Assembly (NCBI GenBank): GCA_027083015.1
Contig: JALWQS010000120.1
Location: 1-14,624 of the forward strand
Length of the DNA: 14,624 bases
Direction of reading: 5' to 3'
Source of the DNA: Candidatus Woesearchaeota archaeon
GTDB taxonomy: Archaea > Nanobdellota > Nanobdellia > Woesearchaeales > UBA11576
The first letter of the stretch is position 1; every line of letters begins with the position of its first letter. The translations under genes were made by a program, and so were the position numbers. The notes under the pieces are model-generated. The model had not been told where the DNA came from, ran no database searches, and was given only the letters and a program-made list of their open reading frames with translations. Below are positions 7,193-12,907 of this stretch, piece by piece.

Positions 7193-8887
7193 GGTTCAAA
7201 AAATAACGCGGTGCGTGTATTTCTTATCTTATTAGCTTTTGCTGTCTTCTTCTCCTCATCTGTCAGTGCTGCTGAGAATCTTACTTATACCTATAAACAT
7301 CAGCTTTCTGGTCAGGTTCTTGCTGAGGGTACGAATGATGGTTCTTCTTCTGTTTCTGTTCCTTTGCCTAATGTTACCTGGATTTTCTCTTTGGTAAACA
7401 ATAATAGCAGGTTTGCTATCCGGTTTGATGGTGTTGATTATAAGGATGAACCTGTTTTGGACATTAATGCTACTGAAGTTGATCTTAACAGTCAGCACTA
7501 TGCTGGTGAGATAGGTCATGATTCTAATTATCGTTATTACGTCTATTATGGTTATGCTTTGAATATCTCTCAGTTGGCAGCTGCTCCCTATGATGTGGTC
7601 ATTAACTATTCTGATTATACGATTCCTCATCCTGTCTTGTTTAAGTGTAATTACAGTTTTGATACTCATAAGATGAACGTCTCTGCCTGTCATAAGTTAT
7701 CAGCTTCTGTTGACGCTTCGCAGAAGACTGCTGTCGCTTCAGCTACGGGTTTCTCTGCTTTCTTGATAGCAGATGATACTTGTGTCGGTACCTGTGGAGG
7801 TAAATGCCCTCCTTGTTCATCAAGCACTTCTTCCGGAGGTGGTGGCGGAGGAGGCGGTGGTGGCGGAGCCCACAGCCCGTCTTTGATCTATGTGACGCCT
7901 ACTCCTGAAGGTTCTACTGTTCAGGTCTTCAATGGTGATGAGCTTGTTGTTATCTTCAATGATAAGGAGTATCATTTCCGTGTTATCAAGTCTTCCAGCC
8001 TTAAGGTTACTCTTCGTTCGTTGTCAAACTATCTGACTTATGATATTAATTTTGGGGAGGACACGCCTATTGGTCTTGAGTCTTTCCTTTCTGATGATAT
8101 TACTGTCTCTATGCATATGAGCAATCAATGGTCTATGCTCACTTTTACGACCATAGAGCATCATCCTTTCACTTTCCCGTTATTGCCTCCTAAGCCCAGG
8201 ACTAAAACACCTGCTCAGTCTCAGCCTCCTGCTGTTTCCTCGCAGGTTACGGCTCCGTCTGTAGAGCAGGGTTCTGCTTATGTTCCTCCCGCAGCCGTCG
8301 CTACTGCCAGGCCTGCTGGTTCAGCTTCTGAAGTTGCTGCTTCAGAGTCTCCTGTTGATCTTTGGGCTTTCTTGCTTGGTTTTGTTTTTGTCATGATCCT
8401 TATCGGCGGCTTTGTTCTTTATAGGATGAAGTTCCGTATGGATAAACCCCCTACTGCTGGGCCGGCTGGGCAGCCTTCTGCTTTGTCAGATTCTTTGGCT
8501 GCTCAACCTGCTCAACCTGCTCAGTCAGATCTATCGCCTCAATATGCTCAGCCTACGAACGCTGCTTCATCCTCTGTCGTTCTGCCTGCTCAAAGTGGAG
8601 CATCTCAGAAGTCTGGTCTTGTCAAGGAATTTGTCAAGAAAGCTGAGGATGAGTTGGAGAAGGTGGAGAATAAGGTAGATGAAGCTGTTGCTCCTTTGAT
8701 CAGACCTGAGGTTAAGCGTGTCTCTTATCATGTTCCTAAGGCTAAGTTGCTTGAGCTTCAGAAGTTTATCTATCATGCTTATAGTCTTGGTTTTACTAAA
8801 GAACAGGTTAGGCAGAAGCTTCTTGAGAAGGACTGGCCTGAGGACTTGGTTGATGATGTTTTGGAGCACACGGGTATCGGTAAGTAG
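7163..8887 (+). CDS. Single-pass membrane protein with poly-Gly linker and cytoplasmic helical tail
   Basis: I know no assigned function. From the ATG at 7163 the protein has 574 residues: a signal peptide (hydrophobic 17-31, probable cleavage after VSA near 36), a sequon-bearing beta-rich ectodomain (37-205), a Cys cluster C-x3-C-x3-C-x2-C (207-218), eleven glycines (225-235), a second beta-rich domain (240-335), a Pro/Ala-rich stalk (340-395), one transmembrane helix (399-421), an Ala/Pro/Gln-rich cytoplasmic linker, a charged helix (488-510) and a terminal helical domain containing EKDWPEDLVDDVL. The start is favoured by AAGGTTTGAAG directly before it, the same layout as the HAD gene. The frame is open back to a TTG at 7109, but that would put 18 non-signal-like residues in front. 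It follows the giant surface protein by 46 bases, so it may be its membrane partner or anchor (inference). Confidence 0.8.
   Translation: MRFGMMRFGMGSKNNAVRVFLILLAFAVFFSSSVSAAENLTYTYKHQLSGQVLAEGTNDGSSSVSVPLPNVTWIFSLVNNNSRFAIRFDGVDYKDEPVLDINATEVDLNSQHYAGEIGHDSNYRYYVYYGYALNISQLAAAPYDVVINYSDYTIPHPVLFKCNYSFDTHKMNVSACHKLSASVDASQKTAVASATGFSAFLIADDTCVGTCGGKCPPCSSSTSSGGGGGGGGGGGAHSPSLIYVTPTPEGSTVQVFNGDELVVIFNDKEYHFRVIKSSSLKVTLRSLSNYLTYDINFGEDTPIGLESFLSDDITVSMHMSNQWSMLTFTTIEHHPFTFPLLPPKPRTKTPAQSQPPAVSSQVTAPSVEQGSAYVPPAAVATARPAGSASEVAASESPVDLWAFLLGFVFVMILIGGFVLYRMKFRMDKPPTAGPAGQPSALSDSLAAQPAQPAQSDLSPQYAQPTNAASSSVVLPAQSGASQKSGLVKEFVKKAEDELEKVENKVDEAVAPLIRPEVKRVSYHVPKAKLLELQKFIYHAYSLGFTKEQVRQKLLEKDWPEDLVDDVLEHTGIGK
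7835..7867 (+). other. Eleven-glycine linker
   Basis: Eleven consecutive Gly codons follow a Ser/Thr run and a four-Cys cluster. The codons are mixed (GGA, GGT, GGC), so the tract is kept at the protein level rather than by simple slippage. It probably forms a flexible hinge between two ectodomains. Confidence 0.9.
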
Positions 8888-8893
8888 TTTTTT
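8888..8893 (+). terminator. Possible T-tract terminator after the surface locus
   Basis: Six T residues directly follow the TAG stop at 8885-8887, with no hairpin. Archaeal transcription can end at such U-tracts. A separate promoter-like element just downstream fits a transcription break here. Support is modest because the whole strand is T-rich. Confidence 0.3.
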
Positions 8894-8913
8894 GTAGTTC
8901 TTAATGCAAACTA

Positions 8914-8921
8914 TTTTAAAT
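8914..8921 (+). promoter_or_regulatory. TATA-like box for a leaderless TrmI transcript
   Basis: TTTTAAAT is centred about 25.5 bases upstream of the ATG at 8943, the spacing archaeal TATA boxes keep to the transcription start. No Shine-Dalgarno precedes that ATG (the bases are a T8 run), so the mRNA probably starts at or next to the ATG. This favours 8943 over the upstream in-frame ATG at 8904, which would lie ahead of the box. Confidence 0.45.
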
Positions 8922-8942
8922 CCTTCTTCCTTACTTTTTTTT

Positions 8943-9758
8943 ATGTCTGTAAAAAAACAAGGATCTAAGGCCCCTTCCAAAGCCGGACCTAAGGTTGTTA
9001 TAAGGAAAGCTAAGAAACAGTTTTTCGAGGATCTTGGTCGTGAAGTTACTGTCACTAAGCCCGTCTCATTTTATGTCGCTGATCTTGATAAGCCTCTCTC
9101 TACTAAGTACGGGACGATCAAGGCTGATGATCTTAAGAAGACTGGTGTTGTTCTTTCTGATACTAAGAAGGAGTTTAATGTTTTTGACGCTTCTTTTATT
9201 GATAAGTACCGCCGTATAAGGCGCGCTCCTCAGATCATTCCTTTGAAGGATATTGGTGTCATCCTCGCTTTCACTGGTGTCGGTCGTGATTCTGTGGTTG
9301 TTGAAGGAGGTTCTGGTTCGGGCGCTCTTGCTATCCTGCTTTCTCGTTATGTTAAGAAGGTTTATTCTTATGAGGTTAATGATGAGCATCTTGAGGTTGC
9401 TCGTGAGAATGTTCGTTCTCTTGGTATCAAGAATATTGTCTTTGCTCATCGGTCTTTGTATGCTCCTATAAAGCAGAAGGCTGTTGATCTTATGTGTCTT
9501 GATCTTCCCGAACCTTGGGATGCTTTAGGTACTGCTGATAAGGCTCTTAAGCCTGGCGGTTTTCTTGTTTCTTATTCTCCGACTGTTCCTCAGACTCAGG
9601 ATTTTGTCAATGCTGTTTTGAAGCATGACTCTTTTGTTCATCTAAAGACTGTTGATATTATTGAACAGGAATGGCAGGTTGAGGGTAGGAAGGTTCGTCC
9701 TAAGTCTAAGCAGATTGTCCATTCTGGTTTTCTTACTTTTTGTCGTAAGATAAGATGA
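8943..9758 (+). CDS. trmI: tRNA (adenine-N1)-methyltransferase TrmI
   Basis: S-adenosylmethionine-dependent enzyme that makes 1-methyladenosine in the tRNA T-loop; archaeal TrmI acts on A57/A58 as a tetramer (family knowledge). The 271-residue protein has a small N-terminal beta domain, RRAPQIIPLKDIGVIL (about 93-108), SAM motif I EGGSGSGALA (121-130), an acidic strand end SYEVND (142-147) for the ribose hydroxyls, and the catalytic-region motif LDLPEPWDAL (186-195), then KPGGFLVSYSPT. This set is diagnostic of the TrmI/Trm61 family. A Lys/Ser/Pro-rich extension of about 25 residues precedes the usual start and may help bind RNA. The in-frame ATG at 8904 would add 13 hydrophobic-leaning residues and is disfavoured by the TATA position. 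The gene begins the RNA-metabolism block. Confidence 0.88.
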   Translation: MSVKKQGSKAPSKAGPKVVIRKAKKQFFEDLGREVTVTKPVSFYVADLDKPLSTKYGTIKADDLKKTGVVLSDTKKEFNVFDASFIDKYRRIRRAPQIIPLKDIGVILAFTGVGRDSVVVEGGSGSGALAILLSRYVKKVYSYEVNDEHLEVARENVRSLGIKNIVFAHRSLYAPIKQKAVDLMCLDLPEPWDALGTADKALKPGGFLVSYSPTVPQTQDFVNAVLKHDSFVHLKTVDIIEQEWQVEGRKVRPKSKQIVHSGFLTFCRKIR

Positions 9759-9793
9759 TCATTAGATGGTAAGATAATGGCTGCGGGGTCGCT

Positions 9794-10366
9794 ATGAGGT
9801 CTGGCTTTAGGAAAGAGGTTCGTGTTCTTGGTATTGATGATTGTCCTTTTGATAAGTTTAAGGATAAGTATACTTCTATTGTTGGAGTCCTTTTTCGTGG
9901 TGGTTCTTTTGCTGATGGTTTTACTCACTCCAGGATACTTATTGACGGATATGATTCTACAGAGAAGATTATTGATATGGTCAAGAATTCTCATTTTAAG
10001 CATCAGCTTCGTTGCATCTTTCTTGATGGTATAGCTATGGGCGGTTTTAATGTTATTGATATAAAAAAGCTTTATGCTTCTCTTCATATTCCTGTCATTG
10101 TTGTGATCCGCAGGAGACCCGACATTGAGAACATCAGAAATGTTCTGCTCAGGCTTGGTATGGAGGCTAAGGTCCGTCTTCTTGATCAGGCTCCTCCTGT
10201 TCATGAGCTTGGCAGGATCTATGTTCAGTTTTTAGGTTTGTCTTTGGATCAGGTTAAGGAATTGGTTAATCTTACTGCTGTTCATTCTTTTCTTCCTGAG
10301 CCTTTGCGTCTGGCTCATCTTATAGCTCATGCTCTTGTCTATGGAGAATCAAATGGAAATGCTTAA
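9794..10366 (+). CDS. DUF99 (UPF0215) family protein, endonuclease V-like fold
   Basis: The 190-residue protein matches the archaeal DUF99 family over its full length: RVLGIDDCPF (10-19), VGVLFRGG (30-37), a Gly/Asp-containing IDGYDST (50-56), FLDGIAMGGFNVIDI (76-90), PVIVVIRRRPD and PEPLRLAHLIA (168-178). As I recall, the family has an endonuclease V/RNase H-like fold; Asp15 or Asp16 and Asp78 could be metal ligands. No biochemical role is firmly known to me. The ATG at 9794 is preceded by GGGGT four bases upstream, a weak Shine-Dalgarno at the same spacing as other genes here. It lies 35 bases after trmI and 34 before a HIT gene, so it is probably co-transcribed with RNA-related genes. Family call is firm; function is open. 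Confidence 0.85.
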   Translation: MRSGFRKEVRVLGIDDCPFDKFKDKYTSIVGVLFRGGSFADGFTHSRILIDGYDSTEKIIDMVKNSHFKHQLRCIFLDGIAMGGFNVIDIKKLYASLHIPVIVVIRRRPDIENIRNVLLRLGMEAKVRLLDQAPPVHELGRIYVQFLGLSLDQVKELVNLTAVHSFLPEPLRLAHLIAHALVYGESNGNA

Positions 10367-10370
10367 ATAA
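10363..10370 (+). promoter_or_regulatory. Possible TATA box for the HIT gene pair
   Basis: TTAAATAA overlaps the TAA stop of the DUF99 gene and is centred about 26 bases upstream of 10393, which would start the transcript just at the strong ribosome site of the first HIT gene. It is a good match to the archaeal TATA consensus, but A/T-rich octamers are common by chance. Confidence 0.33.
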
Positions 10371-10391
10371 GATTTCTCCTTTGGTTATTAT

Positions 10392-10399
10392 GAGGTGAT
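10392..10399 (+). promoter_or_regulatory. Strong Shine-Dalgarno that decides the HIT-1 start
   Basis: GAGGTGAT is an eight-base match to the complement of the 16S rRNA 3' end. The first in-frame start-like codon, GTG at 10395, lies inside it and so cannot be the start. TTG at 10401 is two bases after GGTGA and TTG at 10407 is eight; the usual spacing in this window is four. Confidence 0.65.
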
Positions 10400-10400
10400 T

Positions 10401-10979
10401 TTGTCTTTGAAGAAAAAACCTGTTGTAAGAAAGACGCCTATCAAGAGCAAGGCTCTTAAGAAAAAAGGTTCTTCCGGAAGGTCTTCTGATCTTTCTTCTG
10501 GTCGTTCTTCCAGTCATTCTTCTAAGAGGAGTGTTTGGGATAAGGCTCCTGATTTTGTTGAAGGTTGCAAGTTCTGTCGTAAGATCCGTGAGAATGAGAT
10601 CGTTTATGAATCTGAGCATATTGTTGTAGTCATGGGGCGGCAGCATCATAAGGGTCATCTCGTAGTCGCTACCCGTAAGCATGTTGAGAATATGTTTGAT
10701 CTTCCCGAGAAAGCTCTCGACTCTTTTGTTAATGATACTATCAAGATCATCCGGGCTCTTGATAAGGTATTGAAGCCTGCTACGACGAATCTTGAGTATC
10801 TTGATAATTGGGATTTTCATGTTCATTGGAACATCTATCCTCGTTTTAAGTCTGATCCTGACTATGGTAATCCTCCGATAATTCCTCCTAAGGGTGTTAA
10901 GTTTAAGGAGAAGAAGATGACTAAGAAGGAGATGGCTGCGTTTATGAAAGAGATAGAGAAGATCAAGGCTATGTGGTGA
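10401..10979 (+). CDS. HIT-family protein 1, with HxHxN active-site variant
   Basis: HIT-domain nucleotide-binding protein of 192 residues from a TTG start (TTG at 10407 is the alternative). Residues 1-45 are a basic Lys/Ser/Arg-rich tail that looks disordered. The HIT domain follows: a C-x-x-C pair (C56, C59, probably zinc-binding), GHLVVATRKHVENMFDLP, and the motif HVHWNIYPR with H140, H142 and N144. HIT hydrolases normally have H-x-H-x-H with the middle His as nucleophile (family knowledge). Here the nucleophile remains but the third His is Asn, which resembles the H-x-H-x-Q of the transferase/phosphorylase branch. The C-terminus is a Lys-rich helix. The next gene is a paralog whose Shine-Dalgarno overlaps this stop codon, so the two are co-translated and may pair. 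The substrate cannot be read from the sequence. Confidence 0.85.
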   Translation: MSLKKKPVVRKTPIKSKALKKKGSSGRSSDLSSGRSSSHSSKRSVWDKAPDFVEGCKFCRKIRENEIVYESEHIVVVMGRQHHKGHLVVATRKHVENMFDLPEKALDSFVNDTIKIIRALDKVLKPATTNLEYLDNWDFHVHWNIYPRFKSDPDYGNPPIIPPKGVKFKEKKMTKKEMAAFMKEIEKIKAMW

Positions 10980-11293
10980 TATCTTGTCTGATTATTGTAA
11001 GTTTTGTCATTGGAAAGATCATTATGAGAAGATCTGGGAGAATGATCATGTTGTTGCTGTTTGGGGTTCTCCTTATGTTAAGGGTCATGTTAAGGTTATC
11101 CTTAAGCGTCACGCTGCTAATCTTACTGAACTATCGGCAGAAGAATCTCATGCTTTTATGGATGCTTGGATTGTCGTCGGTAAAGCTGTTGAGCAGGTCT
11201 TGAAGCCTGATATCATCAACTGGCAGATAAACGGCAATTGGGTTCGTCATCTTCATGGGCATATCTATCCTCGTTTTAAGTCTGATCCTGACT
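10833..11293 (+). repeat. 31-base perfect repeat shared by the two HIT genes
   Basis: Bases 10833-10863 and 11263-11293 are identical over 31 positions, encoding IYPRFKSDPD right after the HIT motif in both paralogs. Synonymous positions are identical too, including less usual choices for this strand such as ATC and GAC, while the rest of the genes is far more diverged. This suggests local gene conversion or strong constraint. Confidence 0.8.
10975..10980 (+). promoter_or_regulatory. Shine-Dalgarno overlapping the HIT-1 stop codon
   Basis: GGTGAT contains the TGA stop of HIT-1 (10977-10979) and lies four bases (counting from GGTGA) before the TTG start of HIT-2 at 10984. Ribosomes ending HIT-1 would sit on the initiation site of HIT-2, implying translational coupling. 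Confidence 0.65.
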
Positions 11294-11403
11294 GGGGAGA
11301 GCCCATTCATCTTCCTTCTAAGATTGAGGATCGTGATAGGGATTATGTCGCTAAGCCTCTCTCTGATGATGAGAAGAAGAGGATTCTTGACTTGCTTTCC
11401 TGA
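10984..11403 (+). CDS. HIT-family protein 2, intact HxHxH
   Basis: Compact HIT protein of 139 residues, the normal size of a single-domain HIT hydrolase. It has C-x-x-C at C5 and C8, GHVKVILKRHAANLTELS (34-51), and the complete motif HLHGHIYPR with H89, H91 (expected nucleophile) and H93. HIT proteins hydrolyse or transfer nucleoside monophosphates (e.g. AMP-lysine, Ap4A or adenylylated products); the exact substrate is unknown. The TTG start is set by GGTGA four bases upstream and by an N-terminus (MSDYCKFC) that begins at the zinc pair, as in the paralog after its tail. It is co-translated with HIT-1 and ends 34 bases from a convergent gene. Having one intact and one altered active site side by side suggests divided roles (inference). 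Confidence 0.88.
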   Translation: MSDYCKFCHWKDHYEKIWENDHVVAVWGSPYVKGHVKVILKRHAANLTELSAEESHAFMDAWIVVGKAVEQVLKPDIINWQINGNWVRHLHGHIYPRFKSDPDWGEPIHLPSKIEDRDRDYVAKPLSDDEKKRILDLLS

Positions 11404-11437
11404 TTGTTCGGTCTATTAGGGTCTATCTTTAGGATCC
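11404..11437. other. Convergent intergenic junction
   Basis: These 34 bases separate the stop of HIT-2 (+) from the stop of the RNase P p30-like gene (-). They contain GTCTAT twice (11411-11416, 11421-11426) and a T-rich run on + entering the opposite gene, but no clear hairpin. Transcripts from both sides probably overlap here. Confidence 0.5.
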
Positions 11438-12223
11438 TTATCTTTTCGTTTTGAGTCCGTGTTTCTTTCTCATGTTCTCTAGCGAGAATTCTGTTTGTTC
11501 TAGGAGTTTTCTGTATTTTTTCATGAGCAGTTCATGGACGTTTTCTATACTCTCATCTACCAGGTCTTCGTGCAGTTTGTTCCCGTATTCTATCAGTTCG
11601 TTTATGTGAACCAGCTCTCCTTTTTTTATCGTCGCTGTGAATAGGAACACTTTGTTTCCTGCCTTGTGGCATGTTGCAAGAAGGTTCTTTTGTTCTTTAA
11701 GGCGTTTTTCTTTGTCTTTGCTCATCCTGTATTCTCTGTAGTTTATCTCGATCCCTATGTCATTCTTTGCTGCTTCCTTTGCCATCTCTATGTTGAATTT
11801 TCCTCCTTCTTTTAGTGGGTGGCAGAGTATGTCCAGTTTTTCTTCTTTCACTGCTATTTCATTCACTCTTGGGACTCCATGGACGAATATCATGAAAGGC
11901 ACGTGATATTCTTCTCCTTTGTGTTTTATCAGGATGAATTTTCTTGAGAATTCTTTTATCAGTTCGCTTAGTGCTGAGTAGTTGTTGTCTCTTATCTTTA
12001 TCTCTACTGCTGGCAGCATCAGCAGTCCTTTCTTTTCGAACAGTTCGAAGTGTGTTTCGAAGAATCTGTAGTAGTGTTCTTTGTTCTTGACCTCTGCTCC
12101 GTCGTTGTGGCTGTTAACCCCTATGACGTAATACCCGTTTTTTATGAGTTCCTGAGCTACTTCTTCAGGGTCTTTTGCGTCTCTTAGTATCTTGTTGTGC
12201 AGGTCTAGGTATTTGAGCAGCAT
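11438..12223 (-). CDS. rnp3: Probable RNase P protein component 3 (p30), PHP-like fold
   Basis: Likely protein subunit of archaeal RNase P, which removes tRNA 5' leaders. The 261-residue protein has YLDLHNKI at the start, VIGVNSHND, LPAVEIK, FVHGVPRVNEIAVKEE, DILCHPL, NIEMAKEAAKNDIGIEINYRE and a late strand NKVFLFTAT. The order VEIK, hydrophobic strand, HG...N..A, DIL.(H/T)P, A..(N/H)..(G/A)IE(I/L)N matches the p30/Rpp30 family as I remember the Methanocaldococcus protein. The incomplete DxHxH motif (DLHNK) agrees with p30 being a non-catalytic PHP fold. It is longer than usual (about 215-240), with an extra charged helical C-terminus. Its ATG directly abuts the stop of the upstream HAD gene, so translation is probably coupled. 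A generic PHP-domain phosphoesterase is the alternative. Confidence 0.72.
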   Translation of the reverse strand: MLLKYLDLHNKILRDAKDPEEVAQELIKNGYYVIGVNSHNDGAEVKNKEHYYRFFETHFELFEKKGLLMLPAVEIKIRDNNYSALSELIKEFSRKFILIKHKGEEYHVPFMIFVHGVPRVNEIAVKEEKLDILCHPLKEGGKFNIEMAKEAAKNDIGIEINYREYRMSKDKEKRLKEQKNLLATCHKAGNKVFLFTATIKKGELVHINELIEYGNKLHEDLVDESIENVHELLMKKYRKLLEQTEFSLENMRKKHGLKTKR

Positions 12224-12826
12224 TTACCATCTAACCCCTATTTTTTTCAGTCTTTGTTTTAGGTCTGTCTGGTTCTTGTATAGTATTGTTCTCATCCCTA
12301 ATTTTCTTGCTGGTATGAGGTGTTTGTTCTTGTCTTCTATGAACACTACCTCTTCTGGTCTGCATCTTGCTCTGCGTAATGCTTCCCGATACACTTTTGG
12401 TTCTGGTTTTCTTCCTTTTATCTTGTATGATAGTACTATGTCGTCGAATATCTTGTCTATCTTGTATCTTTTGTTTGAGTGTTCGTAGTATTCTTTGTAT
12501 GTGTTTGTTACAAGCATCACTTTGTAGTTTGTCTTAAGTTTCTTTATGAGTTCTATGACTCCTTTGTTCAGTTCTCTTGCCGTTACATGGCTTTTGATAA
12601 GTTCTTCACGTGTGAGGCTTGTTCCTAGGTCTTCCTGTACCCGTTTCCAGAATTCTTTTGCAGTGATTCTTCCTGTTTGGTATTCCCAGCAGTATTTTAG
12701 GTATGCTATCGTGACGCTTTTCGGGCTTTTTTTCATCCGGGGGCCTATCTTTTTTCCGACCTTTTCAGCCAGTTTTCCTTTTACGCATACTCCTCCCCAG
12801 TCGAACATTATCGTCTTGATTTTCAT
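12224..12826 (-). CDS. HAD-superfamily hydrolase (phosphatase, subfamily IA)
   Basis: Predicted cytoplasmic phosphatase of 200 residues. Motif I is MFDWGGVCV with nucleophile Asp9; motif II is MLVTNT; the motif III Lys lies in KGRKPEPKVYREAL; motif IV is VVFIEDKNKHLIPARKLG. The helical cap lies between motifs I and II, as in subfamily IA. The second motif-I Asp is Gly, a known variant in the FDxGGV/YihX-like group, so the substrate cannot be predicted and activity may differ from classic DxD members. The ATG is well set by GAAGGTGA (12831-12838), four bases upstream. The stop TAA is immediately followed by the ATG of the RNase P p30-like gene. It lies 81 bases downstream of the ABCE1 stop on the same strand. 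Confidence 0.85.
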   Translation of the reverse strand: MKIKTIMFDWGGVCVKGKLAEKVGKKIGPRMKKSPKSVTIAYLKYCWEYQTGRITAKEFWKRVQEDLGTSLTREELIKSHVTARELNKGVIELIKKLKTNYKVMLVTNTYKEYYEHSNKRYKIDKIFDDIVLSYKIKGRKPEPKVYREALRRARCRPEEVVFIEDKNKHLIPARKLGMRTILYKNQTDLKQRLKKIGVRW

Positions 12827-12830
12827 CTTC

Positions 12831-12838
12831 TCACCTTC
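12831..12838 (-). promoter_or_regulatory. Shine-Dalgarno of the HAD gene
   Basis: Read on the - strand this is GAAGGTGA, followed by GAAG and the ATG at 12826. It is the clearest ribosome site on this strand and the reference for the four-base GGTGA-to-start spacing. Confidence 0.7.
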
Positions 12839-12862
12839 TTTTTGTCTGCCTTGTTCCTGACA

Positions 12863-12870
12863 GTTTTATC
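12863..12870 (-). promoter_or_regulatory. Possible TATA box for the HAD-rnp3 pair
   Basis: In the 81-base gap after ABCE1, the - strand carries GATAAAAC, about 40 bases upstream of the HAD ATG, which would give a leader of roughly 10-15 bases including the Shine-Dalgarno. The match is moderate; read-through from ABCE1 is equally possible. A GAGCGCTC palindrome lies at 12876-12883. Confidence 0.3.
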
Positions 12871-12907
12871 CTTTTGAGCGCTCTTGATATGTGGCGCGTA
12901 TTCATCA

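Noticed and set aside
7081..7200. Frameshift splitting one large protein into two
   Set aside because: The second gene has its own start, ribosome site and signal peptide, so it is an independent gene rather than the continuation of the first.
12876..12883. GAGCGCTC palindrome between ABCE1 and the HAD gene as a terminator
   Set aside because: It is an eight-base palindrome without a loop or following T-tract on the - strand; chance is a sufficient explanation.
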